The notes: generated by a model not told the origin, from the letters alone. A DNA stretch of 64,000 nucleotides from Xylanibacter rarus (GCF_001275135.1 NZ_LFQU01000014.1:1-64000); one strand, 5' to 3'. Positions 46,477 to 55,266 are shown, numbered from the stretch's first letter. A program made the numbers and translations.

Positions 46477-46593
46477 CCTACATAAATGTCTTAAATGAAA
46501 ATGTACCACATATATAATCATTGGCATTAAAATCATAAATTGAAAATTAATACTTTATATCTGATTTAACAGACAATTAAAAACAAAAAGATT

Positions 46594-47136
46594 ATGAAAG
46601 AATTAAAAGGAACAAAGACAGAAAAGAATCTTCAGGAAGCATTTGCAGGTGAATCAATGGCACGCAACAAGTATACATATTTTGCATCTAAAGCAAAGAA
46701 AGACGGATATGTACAGATTGCCGCCATATTCGAGGAGACTGCAAAAAACGAGCAGGAGCACGCAAAATTATGGTATAAATATCTGAACGGAAACAAAATC
46801 AACGGAACAGAAGCTAACCTTGCTGATGCTGCTGCCGGTGAGAACTTCGAATGGACAGATATGTATGCCCGTATGGCAAAAGAAGCTCGTGAGGAAGGAT
46901 TTGACGAGATTGCTGCTAAATTCGAAGGCGTAGCTGAAATTGAAAAACATCACGAAGAGCGCTACCGCAAGCTTCTGAAAAACATTCAGGACAAGATGGT
47001 ATTCTCTAAGGACGGAGACTGCATCTGGCAATGCTCTAACTGTGGACACATTGTAATTGGAAAAGAGGCTCCTAGCATCTGCCCGGTTTGCAACCACGCT
47101 CAGGCTTACTTCCAGATTGAAGCAAGAAACTATTAA
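46594..47136 (+). CDS. rbr: Rubrerythrin
   Basis: 180 residues. N-terminal four-helix diiron domain ([41 protein letters not shown] hold the Glu/His ligands) and C-terminal rubredoxin-like domain with CSNCGH and CPVCNH binding one iron. Reduces hydrogen peroxide in anaerobes, in line with a strictly anaerobic host. Confidence 0.97.
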   Translation: MKELKGTKTEKNLQEAFAGESMARNKYTYFASKAKKDGYVQIAAIFEETAKNEQEHAKLWYKYLNGNKINGTEANLADAAAGENFEWTDMYARMAKEAREEGFDEIAAKFEGVAEIEKHHEERYRKLLKNIQDKMVFSKDGDCIWQCSNCGHIVIGKEAPSICPVCNHAQAYFQIEARNY

Positions 47137-47156
47137 TAAACAAAAACAATACGACA

Positions 47157-47190
47157 AAAAGGGGATGTGTCTTCGGCGCATCCCCTTTTT
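47157..47190 (+). terminator. Rubrerythrin terminator
   Basis: AAAAGGGGATG and CATCCCCTTTT arms around a short loop, ending in TTTTTAT. Confidence 0.88.
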
Positions 47191-47724
47191 ATATTTATAT
47201 AAACAAAACTCACGTAAAGATAACGACAGACTGCTTCAGACAAGTAGTAAAACTAGAGATGTCATCAACAAGCGTCCTGGTTCAACCCTGTTTCAGAATA
47301 AAGACATTTAACGGCAACCTTGCAGAATCTAAATGCCCTACTTGTGGTTAATCTACAAAGTCTCTGCATGAGTAACAAAAAGTCATTAATCTACGTGTCG
47401 TAACTCAGCCACTTTTGATCCTAAAGTGACTGAGTTACGACACGAAAACAATAGGTTAATGATTTAAAACCTGTAAGCAGTCTTTCACTTAAAGTTTACT
47501 CAAAATCAAGCACATATTCAAGCCGTCTATAAGACATATAAGCATATTTTCTTATAGTTTTTCAGACCGGAATGAATATCCGCAACAATACATCCAAGTT
47601 CGGACACGTCTGACATAGCAAATACATCTGGTTAATTATCCATGCCGATAATATCGGCATTCATTTATGTATTCATGTCAAACTCAAATTACGCACCCAC
47701 AACTGCCGCAAGGAGCGCAGCACG
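47191..47724. other. Gene-free region between convergent genes
   Basis: About 530 bases with no credible frame. Its notable content is the long hairpin at 47394-47444. Confidence 0.65.
47394..47444. repeat. Long near-perfect hairpin, 22-bp arms
   Basis: Left arm CGTGTCGTAACTCAG-c-CACTTT (47394-47415), 7-nt loop, right arm AAAGTG-a-CTGAGTTACGACACG (47423-47444); a single mismatch. TCATTAA and TTAATGA flank it further out. No T-run follows closely on either strand, so it does not look like an ordinary terminator. Confidence 0.75.
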
Positions 47725-48681
47725 TCACTGTTCGGTAAACTCAACAGAAGAATCCTTCCCGACAAAAGTCAGTGTCATGTCTTTACCCTTGCCTCTTATA
47801 TCAATAAAAGAATTCTTATATCCATAACCCGATGCCGTAACATACTGGTAAAGCAAATAATCAACGCCTAAATAGGTTACCTGTGCGACTCCGGCCTTTG
47901 TAAAGAACTTAGCTGAAAGTTGCTCACCTTTATTATTTTTAAAATCAGCCTTTATTATATTTTCAAAACCGGTAGAAGAATAAACAACTTTACCTCTCCG
48001 TGACACAATCCACTCGTCGTTGCTCTTCTCCAGCATATACGAATCATCATCCTCGACATTCCATACAGCGGAACCATCAGGGCGCACACGTTTCTCCAGG
48101 ACAACAGTCTCTTCAGGCATAAACACTTCAACCTTAGCTGAATCAGAAGAGAATACGACATAAGCTGCGGATGATGAATGCTGGTCTACGGCTGACAACA
48201 AACGGGTTCCGGCTTCAAATATTCTTATCTTCTTGTCCAAGACTTTAGAATAGGTATACCCCATCGCCGCATCACTTCCACCAATCAGAGGCGTGGTGTT
48301 CTCTTGCGCACGACGATACTCTATCCTATACATCTCACCCTTTCCCAAGGTAAGCATGTCGTTCTGCAATGCTATTATATTAAGGGTGTCACAAAACTGT
48401 ATGGTCTGTCCGTTTCCGATGCTTTCGCCACACAGCACAATACAGTTTTTTTTGTGTTTTCCTTTGACCAACTTCCAATTATTATATTTTAATGTAGCCA
48501 TTCCTACAGAAGAGGCCTTGTTTGCTTTATCGAGCAACATGCCTTGCACAATATGCTTGTTGACCGGCATTACTTCATGCCATTCACCCAACAGTTGTTC
48601 CTCTGTATATAATTTTTCTTCACCGCCACACGACATCAGTGCCATCACTGATGCTGCTACAATTATGAAATTTTTCTTCAT
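47725..48681 (-). CDS. Lipocalin-like lipoprotein with possible MliC-like C-terminus
   Basis: 318 residues. Lipobox MSC at Cys18, followed by GGEEK, an acidic start compatible with surface export. Residues 22-125 (EEQLLGEWHEVMPVNKH to GKGEMYRIEYRR) read as a lipocalin-like domain. The rest (about 150-318), with AKVEVFMPEETVVLEKRV and later VTYLGVDYLLYQYVTASGYG, then IDIRGKGKDMTLTF, recalls MliC-type lysozyme inhibitor folds, possibly twice; that is inference. Its promoter box is only two bases from the ATG. Confidence 0.75.
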   Translation of the reverse strand: MKKNFIIVAASVMALMSCGGEEKLYTEEQLLGEWHEVMPVNKHIVQGMLLDKANKASSVGMATLKYNNWKLVKGKHKKNCIVLCGESIGNGQTIQFCDTLNIIALQNDMLTLGKGEMYRIEYRRAQENTTPLIGGSDAAMGYTYSKVLDKKIRIFEAGTRLLSAVDQHSSSAAYVVFSSDSAKVEVFMPEETVVLEKRVRPDGSAVWNVEDDDSYMLEKSNDEWIVSRRGKVVYSSTGFENIIKADFKNNKGEQLSAKFFTKAGVAQVTYLGVDYLLYQYVTASGYGYKNSFIDIRGKGKDMTLTFVGKDSSVEFTEQ

Positions 48682-48683
48682 AG

Positions 48684-48691
48684 CAAATATA
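48684..48691 (-). promoter_or_regulatory. Promoter box abutting the lipoprotein start codon
   Basis: TATATTTG on the minus strand ends two bases before the ATG at 48681. Transcription would start at or inside the start codon, giving a leaderless or nearly leaderless mRNA, unless another promoter is used. Confidence 0.45.
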
Positions 48692-48711
48692 TGAAATAAG
48701 GTTAATAATTT

Positions 48712-48735
48712 AGCAGGCGAACATATTCGCCTGCT
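48712..48735 (-). terminator. dapA terminator
   Basis: AGCAGGCGAA and TTCGCCTGCT, 10-bp perfect arms with a 4-nt loop, about 40 bases after the dapA stop. The tail is AAATTATTAA. Confidence 0.7.
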
Positions 48736-48773
48736 ATTTAAGATAAAAAGACTCGTTTCTTTATAAAATGCGA

Positions 48774-49658
48774 TTACAGTCTGAACTTCAGACAGTCGCT
48801 TATCTTTTGCATCGTGGTAAGACGGGTTGGCACAAGAGGAAGCCTGAGAACATTCTCGATCATGCCCATTTCATGAAGCATGGCCTTCACTCCTGCCGGA
48901 TTGCCGTCAACGAACAACAGATTAAACAAATCTGTAAACTTATGATGTATCTTTCTTGCACTCTCTATCTCGCCTTTCATCTCAAGACGTATCATACGTG
49001 AGAACTCTTTAGGCAGAGCGTTTCCGATAACCGAAATGACACCGGCTGCGCCACATGCTATCATCGGGAACGTGAGTGCGTCGTCACCACTGATGACATC
49101 AAAGCCGTCCGGTTTGTTCTTAATAATTTCGTCCACCTGTTCCAGACTTCCGCTTGCTTCTTTTATGGCTACAATGTTCTCGCAGTCACGTGCAAGGCGC
49201 ACTGTTGTCTCAGCCTTAAGGTTAACGCCCGTCCGTCCGGGTACATTATAAAGCACAACAGGCATATTTGTTGCCCCGGCTATAGCCTTAAAGTGCTGAT
49301 ACAAACCTTCCTGAGACGGTTTGTTATAATAAGGACAAACACTTAATATGCCGTCAATGCCAGAAAAATCTGCCGTCTGAAGCTCGTTTACAACATCAGC
49401 CGTATTGTTTCCTCCGCATCCAATCAAGATTGGAACCTTGTCACCCACCTTTTCAACAACAAGCTCTTTAATCTTTTGCTTTTCATCTTTTGTCAACGTA
49501 GGAGTTTCTCCTGTTGTGGCAAGAATACAAAAGAAATCGGCGCCGTTCTTCAGCTGATAGTCCAACAAGTTTTTCAGGACATCATAATCAACCGAACCGT
49601 CTGAGGCGAAAGGAGTAACCAAAGCTATGCCTAAACCTTTAAAAATATTTTGCTTCAT
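48774..49658 (-). CDS. dapA: 4-hydroxy-tetrahydrodipicolinate synthase
   Basis: 294 residues, standard TIM-barrel length. ATTGETPTL (phosphate/carboxylate loop), LYNVPGRTGVN (catalytic Tyr) and IVAIKEASG (Schiff-base Lys, near 161) are present, and the Gly-rich GVISVIGNALP region follows. Condenses pyruvate with aspartate semialdehyde on the way to diaminopimelate and lysine. Confidence 0.96.
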   Translation of the reverse strand: MKQNIFKGLGIALVTPFASDGSVDYDVLKNLLDYQLKNGADFFCILATTGETPTLTKDEKQKIKELVVEKVGDKVPILIGCGGNNTADVVNELQTADFSGIDGILSVCPYYNKPSQEGLYQHFKAIAGATNMPVVLYNVPGRTGVNLKAETTVRLARDCENIVAIKEASGSLEQVDEIIKNKPDGFDVISGDDALTFPMIACGAAGVISVIGNALPKEFSRMIRLEMKGEIESARKIHHKFTDLFNLLFVDGNPAGVKAMLHEMGMIENVLRLPLVPTRLTTMQKISDCLKFRL

Positions 49659-49687
49659 AAAACAATTTCCATCTTATTAATTGAATG

Positions 49688-49695
49688 CAAAAATA
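49688..49695 (-). promoter_or_regulatory. dapA promoter -7 box
   Basis: TATTTTTG on the minus strand, 29 nt before the dapA start. Confidence 0.6.
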
Positions 49696-49758
49696 AACTT
49701 TTTATATCAAAACACAAAATAAAAAGCCGTATTTTACACATATCGCTAATTAATGGTG

Positions 49759-50676
49759 TCAATTAGAACCTATATACAGGAACAGCATTCCGAGCAATAC
49801 CAGCAACAGGTCAACAGCTTTACTCTTTAAGTTTTTCTCATGCAAGAGCACTGCTCCAAACAGGAACGACACAATAACGCTTCCACGTCTTACCATTGAG
49901 ACAATGCTTATCATTGCTCCGGGAATGCTCAAAGCATAGAAATAAACAAAATCGGCCGCACTAAGAAAAATACTTATAAAGATTATGCACCAGTCCCATC
50001 TGAACCGCGTGGTCTGTCCTGACTTTGGCAGCCATAACACAACCAGCATGATGCCCATCATGACACACTGATATATGTTATACCAGCTCTGCACCATCAT
50101 CGTGTCAAGCCCAACTCCGCCTTGGTTTACCGGAGCCATAAGATACTTGTCATAAAGTCCGCTTACAGCACCGAGTACGGCAGCAAGCACGATGAAATAT
50201 ATCCAGCGGTCGTGCTTAAAGTCAATGCCTTCTTTCTTTCCGCTCCTGCTGAGCATAAGAAATGACGCCACCGCAAGAGCCACACCTATCCACTGATATA
50301 CATTAAGACGCTCGCCAAACACCAGCAACGCACCGACCAGCACCATTACCGGACGAGTGGCATTAATCGGCCCTACTATGGTCAGGGGCAGATGCTTCAT
50401 TCCGAAATATCCGAAAATCCACGAGGACAAGACAATGAGACTTTTCAGGACAATATATTTATGAACTTCCCATCCTCCGCCTCCTACATGAAATATGCTT
50501 CCGTCAAGAACATTCGTATTATACGAAAGGATTATGAACGGAAGGAAAATAAGCGATGAGAACAGCGTGTTGAGAAACAACACCGGTATTACGGCATTGC
50601 CGTCTAATGCCTTTTTCTTAAACGAGTCGTAAAAGCCCAACAGGGCTGCCGACATAAAAGCTAATAATAACCACAT
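49759..50676 (-). CDS. EamA/DMT-family transporter
   Basis: 305 residues with about ten predicted membrane helices in two EamA repeats; GPINATRPVMVLVGALLVFGE closes the first and SIVSMVRRGSVIVSFLFGAVLLHE the second. Members export metabolites or take up nucleotide sugars; the substrate is unknown. Begins 47 bases after truA, likely cotranscribed. Confidence 0.9.
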   Translation of the reverse strand: MWLLLAFMSAALLGFYDSFKKKALDGNAVIPVLFLNTLFSSLIFLPFIILSYNTNVLDGSIFHVGGGGWEVHKYIVLKSLIVLSSWIFGYFGMKHLPLTIVGPINATRPVMVLVGALLVFGERLNVYQWIGVALAVASFLMLSRSGKKEGIDFKHDRWIYFIVLAAVLGAVSGLYDKYLMAPVNQGGVGLDTMMVQSWYNIYQCVMMGIMLVVLWLPKSGQTTRFRWDWCIIFISIFLSAADFVYFYALSIPGAMISIVSMVRRGSVIVSFLFGAVLLHEKNLKSKAVDLLLVLLGMLFLYIGSN

Positions 50677-50723
50677 TTACCTTAAAAATTATATTTACCT
50701 ATTTACATTATAGCCGCTATGGC

Positions 50724-51455
50724 TTAATATTCGATATTTTCCAGAAACAAAGCATTGCCTGGCATACTCTCACCGGCACCCGACCGCCGGCGACCTTCTA
50801 TAACAGCTCTGAAATCCTGCACGCTTATCCGCCCTCGGCCAACATCAACCAAAGTCCCTACAACAGCCCTTACCATGTTACGCAGAAATCTGTTGGCCGT
50901 AATGACAAAATGCCAACTATACTCGCCGTCCTTCACCCATCTGGCCTCTGTTACATCACACAAAGTGGTCTTCACGTCGGTGTTGCTCTTGCAGAATGCG
51001 GCAAAGTCGTCATACTCCAGCAGCATTGCGGCCGCCTCATTCATTTTTTCGAAATCAAGGTCATAAAAAAGTTCGCATGAGTAATGGCGCAAAAACGGAT
51101 CTTTATGCTGATGAACATAATAATGATAGGTTCTCGACCTGGCGCTGAAACGAGCATGCATATCCTGACTGACAGGAATAACCTTATCTGCAGAAATATC
51201 TCTCGGCAAAAGTCTGTTCAGCTTATATACTAGCTGTGGGCCGTCAACATCTTTATCCGTGTCAAAGTGAGCCACCATCATTCTGGCATGAACACCGGTG
51301 TCAGTACGGCCGGCTCCTACCACTTGTATTTCTTCACGCAGAAGAGTTGACAAGGCATCCTGCAACTTTTCCTGAACAGAAACGGCATTGGGCTGTACCT
51401 GCCATCCGTGATAAGCCGTGCCGTCATATTTAAAATAAACAAAATATCTCTGCAT
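50724..51455 (-). CDS. truA: tRNA pseudouridine(38-40) synthase
   Basis: 243 residues. YDGTAYHGWQVQPNAVSVQ opens the enzyme and GAGRTDTGVHA carries the catalytic Asp; FLRNMVRAVVGTLVDVGRG is the usual C-terminal block. Modifies U38-U40 in the anticodon arm. Confidence 0.96.
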   Translation of the reverse strand: MQRYFVYFKYDGTAYHGWQVQPNAVSVQEKLQDALSTLLREEIQVVGAGRTDTGVHARMMVAHFDTDKDVDGPQLVYKLNRLLPRDISADKVIPVSQDMHARFSARSRTYHYYVHQHKDPFLRHYSCELFYDLDFEKMNEAAAMLLEYDDFAAFCKSNTDVKTTLCDVTEARWVKDGEYSWHFVITANRFLRNMVRAVVGTLVDVGRGRISVQDFRAVIEGRRRSGAGESMPGNALFLENIEY

Positions 51456-51485
51456 GTATTACGCACTATATGAATAATCCGTGTG

Positions 51486-51493
51486 CAAAATTA
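51486..51493 (-). promoter_or_regulatory. truA promoter -7 box
   Basis: TAATTTTG on the minus strand, 30 nt before the truA start. Confidence 0.55.
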
Positions 51494-51633
51494 CATATTT
51501 TTCATAAACTAAAGATATATTGACGAGCGAAAGAAAACAAATAAATCATCTTGACGGACATTTCCATAAGCCTTTACAGCTCTCCTTCCGTAAGTTTTTA
51601 TGACTAAACTCGCCGGCACAATGGCACAGATAC

Positions 51634-53142
51634 TTATCTTATCATCTTTCTGCAATAATGCCCCAACACGGACAAAGCAAATATCAGAATGTAAATAAGA
51701 AGCAGCTGCAGCAGTCCTATGCTAATGCCGTCAATACTTGCCCCGGGCAAAGCCGCTACAAAGGATACGCAGGCATTAAGCAATATCACCACTTTAAGCA
51801 GCAGTCCGGCCAACAACATCTGAAGCCAAGGCAGGAAACTCACAGCAGCCGTCAGTACAGCCCCATAAAGGATAACGGTGGCAGCAGGCACTACAATCAT
51901 ATTGGTAAGGAGGAAATAGCATGAGAAACGTCCAAAATAAAACGCTATCAGCGGGGCCACTCCTATCTGTGCAGCCACTGATACAGCCGTCATCTGCCAT
52001 ATCTGTTTTATTATAGGAATATTGCGGATGCTCCCGGGCATAACTTCCAGAAGCGGACGATAGAATATGATGATAAACAATACGGCGGCAAACGACATCT
52101 GAAAGCCTACATCATAAAGATATAGCGGACTGCCGGCCAATATGACAACAGCAGCCACTGACAGCGTGTTGAGCGACAGTCTGTTGCGGTTAAGCAAGCT
52201 TACAAACGAATAGACCGTAAGCATTACGGCTGAACGAACCACGGAAGCTGACATACCCACGATAAAGACATAAGACCATATTGCAAGCAGAATCAGCACC
52301 TGCGAAACAATCTGCCACCGGCGGCGCGAAAACAACAGCGACAATATTGCGTAGATTATGCCGAGATGCAGACCCGACAAAGCCAGTACATGCGACGCTC
52401 CCGACACAGAATACTCCTCTTTCAACTCATCCGAAAGCGAGGATTTATCGCCTAACGCCATTGCCGCCAGCACGGCATACGCCTGCCCGTTGAAGCCCAT
52501 GTCACTAAAACGCTGCAGCAGTTTGTCACGGAAAACTAATGCGGATATGCGTGCGCGCTGAACAACAGACAGCCGACTGAGGTCAACCGCAGCCCCTTTC
52601 CATTCGTCTATATATATAAATGTGGTGGCAACATATCCGTGATAAAGCAAATACCGCGCATAGTCAAAATCAGCACCTGCATAATTTGTTGGCTTTTCAA
52701 GTAACGAGACTGCCTCTATACCATTGCCTATACGCAGTCTGTCCGCACGCCAGTCTCTGTATATGCTTGCCTTTATCTTCATAGGACGATGCGTATTTAC
52801 AGTTATCAAGTCGCATCTTACAACTTTTCCCGTAACGACAGGCTGACTGACCACCACAGCCGAATATGCCGTATCTTCCCCGGGCACGGACATATTGACT
52901 TCATCCAATTCCCTTCCAACAAGCATGGCTCCGAGGAAATAGCAAGTAAAAAAGATAAGAACAGTCTGCAACACACAACGCCTATACGCTAATAAAGCAA
53001 ACATTAAAGACACAGCCGTCGCCGCAAACCACGCATCACAAGACACAGCCCCATAAAGAAGCTCGCCCGACACTATGCCTGCAATAAGGAACAAAGCCAC
53101 ACGCAAGACAGGATAAAGCTGTATTTGTCCGTTTGTTTTCAT
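51634..53142 (-). CDS. comEC: ComEC/Rec2-type DNA-uptake channel, without beta-lactamase domain
   Basis: 502 residues. N-terminal DUF4131-like part with several helices and an OB-like periplasmic stretch, then the Competence domain with SGASHVLALSGLHLGIIY (family signature), SVVRSAVMLTVYSFVSLLNR and QMSFAAVLFIIIF; about ten membrane helices in all. The C-terminal metallo-beta-lactamase domain of full ComEC (about 750 residues) is absent. Presumed to carry single-stranded DNA across the inner membrane. Confidence 0.92.
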   Translation of the reverse strand: MKTNGQIQLYPVLRVALFLIAGIVSGELLYGAVSCDAWFAATAVSLMFALLAYRRCVLQTVLIFFTCYFLGAMLVGRELDEVNMSVPGEDTAYSAVVVSQPVVTGKVVRCDLITVNTHRPMKIKASIYRDWRADRLRIGNGIEAVSLLEKPTNYAGADFDYARYLLYHGYVATTFIYIDEWKGAAVDLSRLSVVQRARISALVFRDKLLQRFSDMGFNGQAYAVLAAMALGDKSSLSDELKEEYSVSGASHVLALSGLHLGIIYAILSLLFSRRRWQIVSQVLILLAIWSYVFIVGMSASVVRSAVMLTVYSFVSLLNRNRLSLNTLSVAAVVILAGSPLYLYDVGFQMSFAAVLFIIIFYRPLLEVMPGSIRNIPIIKQIWQMTAVSVAAQIGVAPLIAFYFGRFSCYFLLTNMIVVPAATVILYGAVLTAAVSFLPWLQMLLAGLLLKVVILLNACVSFVAALPGASIDGISIGLLQLLLIYILIFALSVLGHYCRKMIR

Positions 53143-53187
53143 TTATTAAGGCCAACAAGACTATACTGAATAGCCGTTTGCAGTTAT

Positions 53188-53195
53188 GCAAATAT
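53188..53195 (-). promoter_or_regulatory. comEC promoter -7 box
   Basis: TATATTTG on the minus strand, 45 nt before the comEC start. Confidence 0.6.
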
Positions 53196-53379
53196 ACAAA
53201 TTTATCTCTAAAGCCACCACCATGGCATAAGGTTTTTAGTTATAATATTTACGTTAAAAGCACAGACAGGAAACAAACGTGTCATGACTATTTTATTTAA
53301 AACAACACCCAAGACCATTACAAAACATAACAAAAAGAAAAAACTGCGGCTTTCGTTTTGTTTTGCGCCGGCTTTACAT

Positions 53380-53387
53380 TATCTTTG
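53380..53387 (+). promoter_or_regulatory. Promoter box abutting the EFR1-type gene start
   Basis: TATCTTTG ends four bases before the ATG at 53392, so the transcript may have almost no leader. Confidence 0.45.
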
Positions 53388-53391
53388 CGAT

Positions 53392-54177
53392 ATGATTATA
53401 TATTTCTCTGGAACAGGAAACACAAGATGGGCAGCCACCACTCTCAGTGAAAAGACAGGCGAAAAGCTCATTGACATAACAGACATCGCCGGAACCGATG
53501 TAAGCTACAAACTCGAGGAAGGCGAACGCCTTGGCTTCTGCTTTCCTGTGCATGGATGGCGGCCGCCGCTCATTGTAAGAAATTTCATCAGAAGGCTTTC
53601 AATAATAAATGCTGAAGGCCACTATTGCTATGTCCTTTGTACAACTGGCGACAACGTCGGCGAGGCTGTTGACATTTTCGAAAGAGACCTCAAAAGAATT
53701 GGTGTTCATCTAGACAGCGCCTTCTCGCTTATCATGCCCGAATCGTATGTCGGTCTGCCCTTCATGGATGTTGACACACGCGACAAAGAAAAACAGAAAA
53801 AAGAAAAGGCGACAGAAGACCTTGAACGTTTTACCGATATGATCATGAAGCGCCAGACTGGCGTAAAAGACCTTGTCATAGGGCGATGGCCAAAAATAAA
53901 CAGCCGCCTCATCGGCAGTTTCTTCGTAAATCACCTTATAACAGACAAGCCATTCCATGTAACGGAAGACTTATGCATCAGATGCGGCAAATGTGCCGAA
54001 GCATGTCCTGTAAACGACATAATCTGGAGTAAGGGTTCCATGCCTAAATGGAAGCATAACGGTTCGTGTCTGTCATGCTTCGCCTGCTATCATCATTGTC
54101 CCAAACATGCCATAGAATACGGCGGCAGGACAAAGAATAAGGGACAATATTTCTTCGAAAAGAACGAAAGACGGTAA
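53392..54177 (+). CDS. EFR1-type flavodoxin-ferredoxin protein
   Basis: 261 residues from ATG giving MIIYFSGTGNTRWAA; the frame runs 36 codons further upstream, but the flavodoxin fold begins here and those codons overlap the promoter box. Flavodoxin-like domain with FSGTGNTR as FMN phosphate loop (1-150), then two 4Fe-4S clusters: CIRCGKCAEACP and CLSCFACYHHCP. Cytoplasmic electron-transfer protein; partners unknown. Faces the iron-sulfur flavoprotein gene at 54540. Confidence 0.92.
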   Translation: MIIYFSGTGNTRWAATTLSEKTGEKLIDITDIAGTDVSYKLEEGERLGFCFPVHGWRPPLIVRNFIRRLSIINAEGHYCYVLCTTGDNVGEAVDIFERDLKRIGVHLDSAFSLIMPESYVGLPFMDVDTRDKEKQKKEKATEDLERFTDMIMKRQTGVKDLVIGRWPKINSRLIGSFFVNHLITDKPFHVTEDLCIRCGKCAEACPVNDIIWSKGSMPKWKHNGSCLSCFACYHHCPKHAIEYGGRTKNKGQYFFEKNERR

Positions 54178-54227
54178 AAGTTACATCAAAGCGGGCATAT
54201 CCAAGCACAATACAACAAGCCGCATAT

Positions 54228-54250
54228 TGCAATACAAAAGATGCCCTTTG
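54228..54250. repeat. Dispersed repeat family A, copy 4 (degenerate)
   Basis: GCAATACAAAAGATGCCCTT and TG: the AAAAG-n4-CCTTT core remains, flanks have diverged. Lies about 75 bases from family B copy 2. Confidence 0.45.
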
Positions 54251-54326
54251 AGAGCTCCATTTGGCATTAATCGCAAAACGAAACCTATGCTCTCACACTA
54301 AAGAACGTGAGCAAATGTTTTTTAGC

Positions 54327-54470
54327 ATAAAAAGTCATCACTCATCACAAAGACATGCAACAATCTGGCTACGAATACATTATGGCGTGATGACTTGAAT
54401 CATAAACTCATCACACGACAACAATCTGAGTTTAAGCAACTTACTGACGGATGTTATGTGTGATGAGTTT
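54327..54470. repeat. Dispersed repeat family B, copy 2
   Basis: 54327-54349 is the reverse complement of 26479-26501 over 23 bases (core AGTCATCACTCATCACA). Then GTGATGACTT, and an inverted repeat AAACTCATCACAC (54404-54416) / GTGTGATGAGTTT (54458-54470), 13-bp perfect arms. Confidence 0.75.
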
Positions 54471-54539
54471 TTTCGTAAGATATTTTACCATAACTATACC
54501 AACAGCAACGGAAATATCTGCTGAAAAAGACAACAGCAG

Positions 54540-55163
54540 TTATCTTATAAAGTTGGTGCGTATAGTAGGTTCAACTTCCGGCAGACTTACCCCTGCCTTC
54601 TTTCCTGCCTCTATACATTTAAGCAGCCAGGCCATGTTCTGCCCAAGACGACGCATGGTCTGCATGCCCTCTTCATCCATAAACACGTCTTCCGGCTTAT
54701 TGCCGTGCACCTGATTCCAATAAACAGAAGGCACTGTAGGCATGTTGCATATACCGTAATACTTGTTAAGGTCGTCAAATCCGGCAGAGGCGCCGCCACG
54801 TCTGCAACTTACAACCGTTGCTGCCGGCTTGTTGGTATAAAGCGATGCCTTGCTGCAGAATGCCCTGTCCATAAACGGCTTTATGAAACCCGACGGACCG
54901 GCAAAGTGAATAGGAGTGCCAAAGATAAATCCGTCTGCCTCGTCAACCTTTTCAAGAAATCTGTTCACAGTGTCTGTGTCATACCAGCAGCGCTTTGTCT
55001 GGCTACACTTTCCACAGCCTATACAGCCCATTATGGGCTTATTGCCGCACCAGAATATTTCTGTATCAATGCCACACTTGGCCAACTCTCCTGCAACAAC
55101 CTCTAAAGCGGCATGTGTGCATCCGTTAGCCTTAGGACTTCCGTTTACCAATAAAACCTTCAT
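54540..55163 (-). CDS. Iron-sulfur flavoprotein-like NAD(P)H-FMN reductase
   Basis: 207 residues. LLVNGSPKANGCTHAAL is the flavodoxin-like FMN loop; GCIGCGKCSQTKRC gives a compact CxxCxxCx5C pattern like the 4Fe-4S site of Isf proteins; FGTPIHFAGPSGFIKPFMDR continues the flavin fold. Probably moves electrons to oxygen, peroxide or other acceptors in this anaerobe. Convergent with the EFR1-type gene. Confidence 0.9.
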   Translation of the reverse strand: MKVLLVNGSPKANGCTHAALEVVAGELAKCGIDTEIFWCGNKPIMGCIGCGKCSQTKRCWYDTDTVNRFLEKVDEADGFIFGTPIHFAGPSGFIKPFMDRAFCSKASLYTNKPAATVVSCRRGGASAGFDDLNKYYGICNMPTVPSVYWNQVHGNKPEDVFMDEEGMQTMRRLGQNMAWLLKCIEAGKKAGVSLPEVEPTIRTNFIR

Positions 55164-55207
55164 AATATCTGTGTCTTTAATCTAAATTACTTCAGTAAAA
55201 TAAAGAA

Positions 55208-55244
55208 GGACGAACTGCCCGAGAGTTCTCAGACATGTCCGTCC
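55208..55244 (-). terminator. Probable terminator of the DUF4494-YggS unit
   Basis: GGACG/CGTCC outer pairs with GAACT/AGTTC inside; minus-strand tail TTCTTTATTTT. About 23 bases after the YggS stop. Confidence 0.5.
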
Positions 55245-55266
55245 CCAAAAGGTATATTATTTTCAT

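Larger units (their letters stand above)
54178..54539. other. Repeat-filled gap between convergent redox genes
   Basis: About 360 bases, most of which consist of a degenerate family A copy (54228-54250) and family B (54327-54470). No frame of note. Confidence 0.7.

Noticed and set aside
47270-47300. T-loop-like GGTTCAACCC suggesting a tRNA
   Set aside because: No acceptor stem or anticodon arm can be formed around it.
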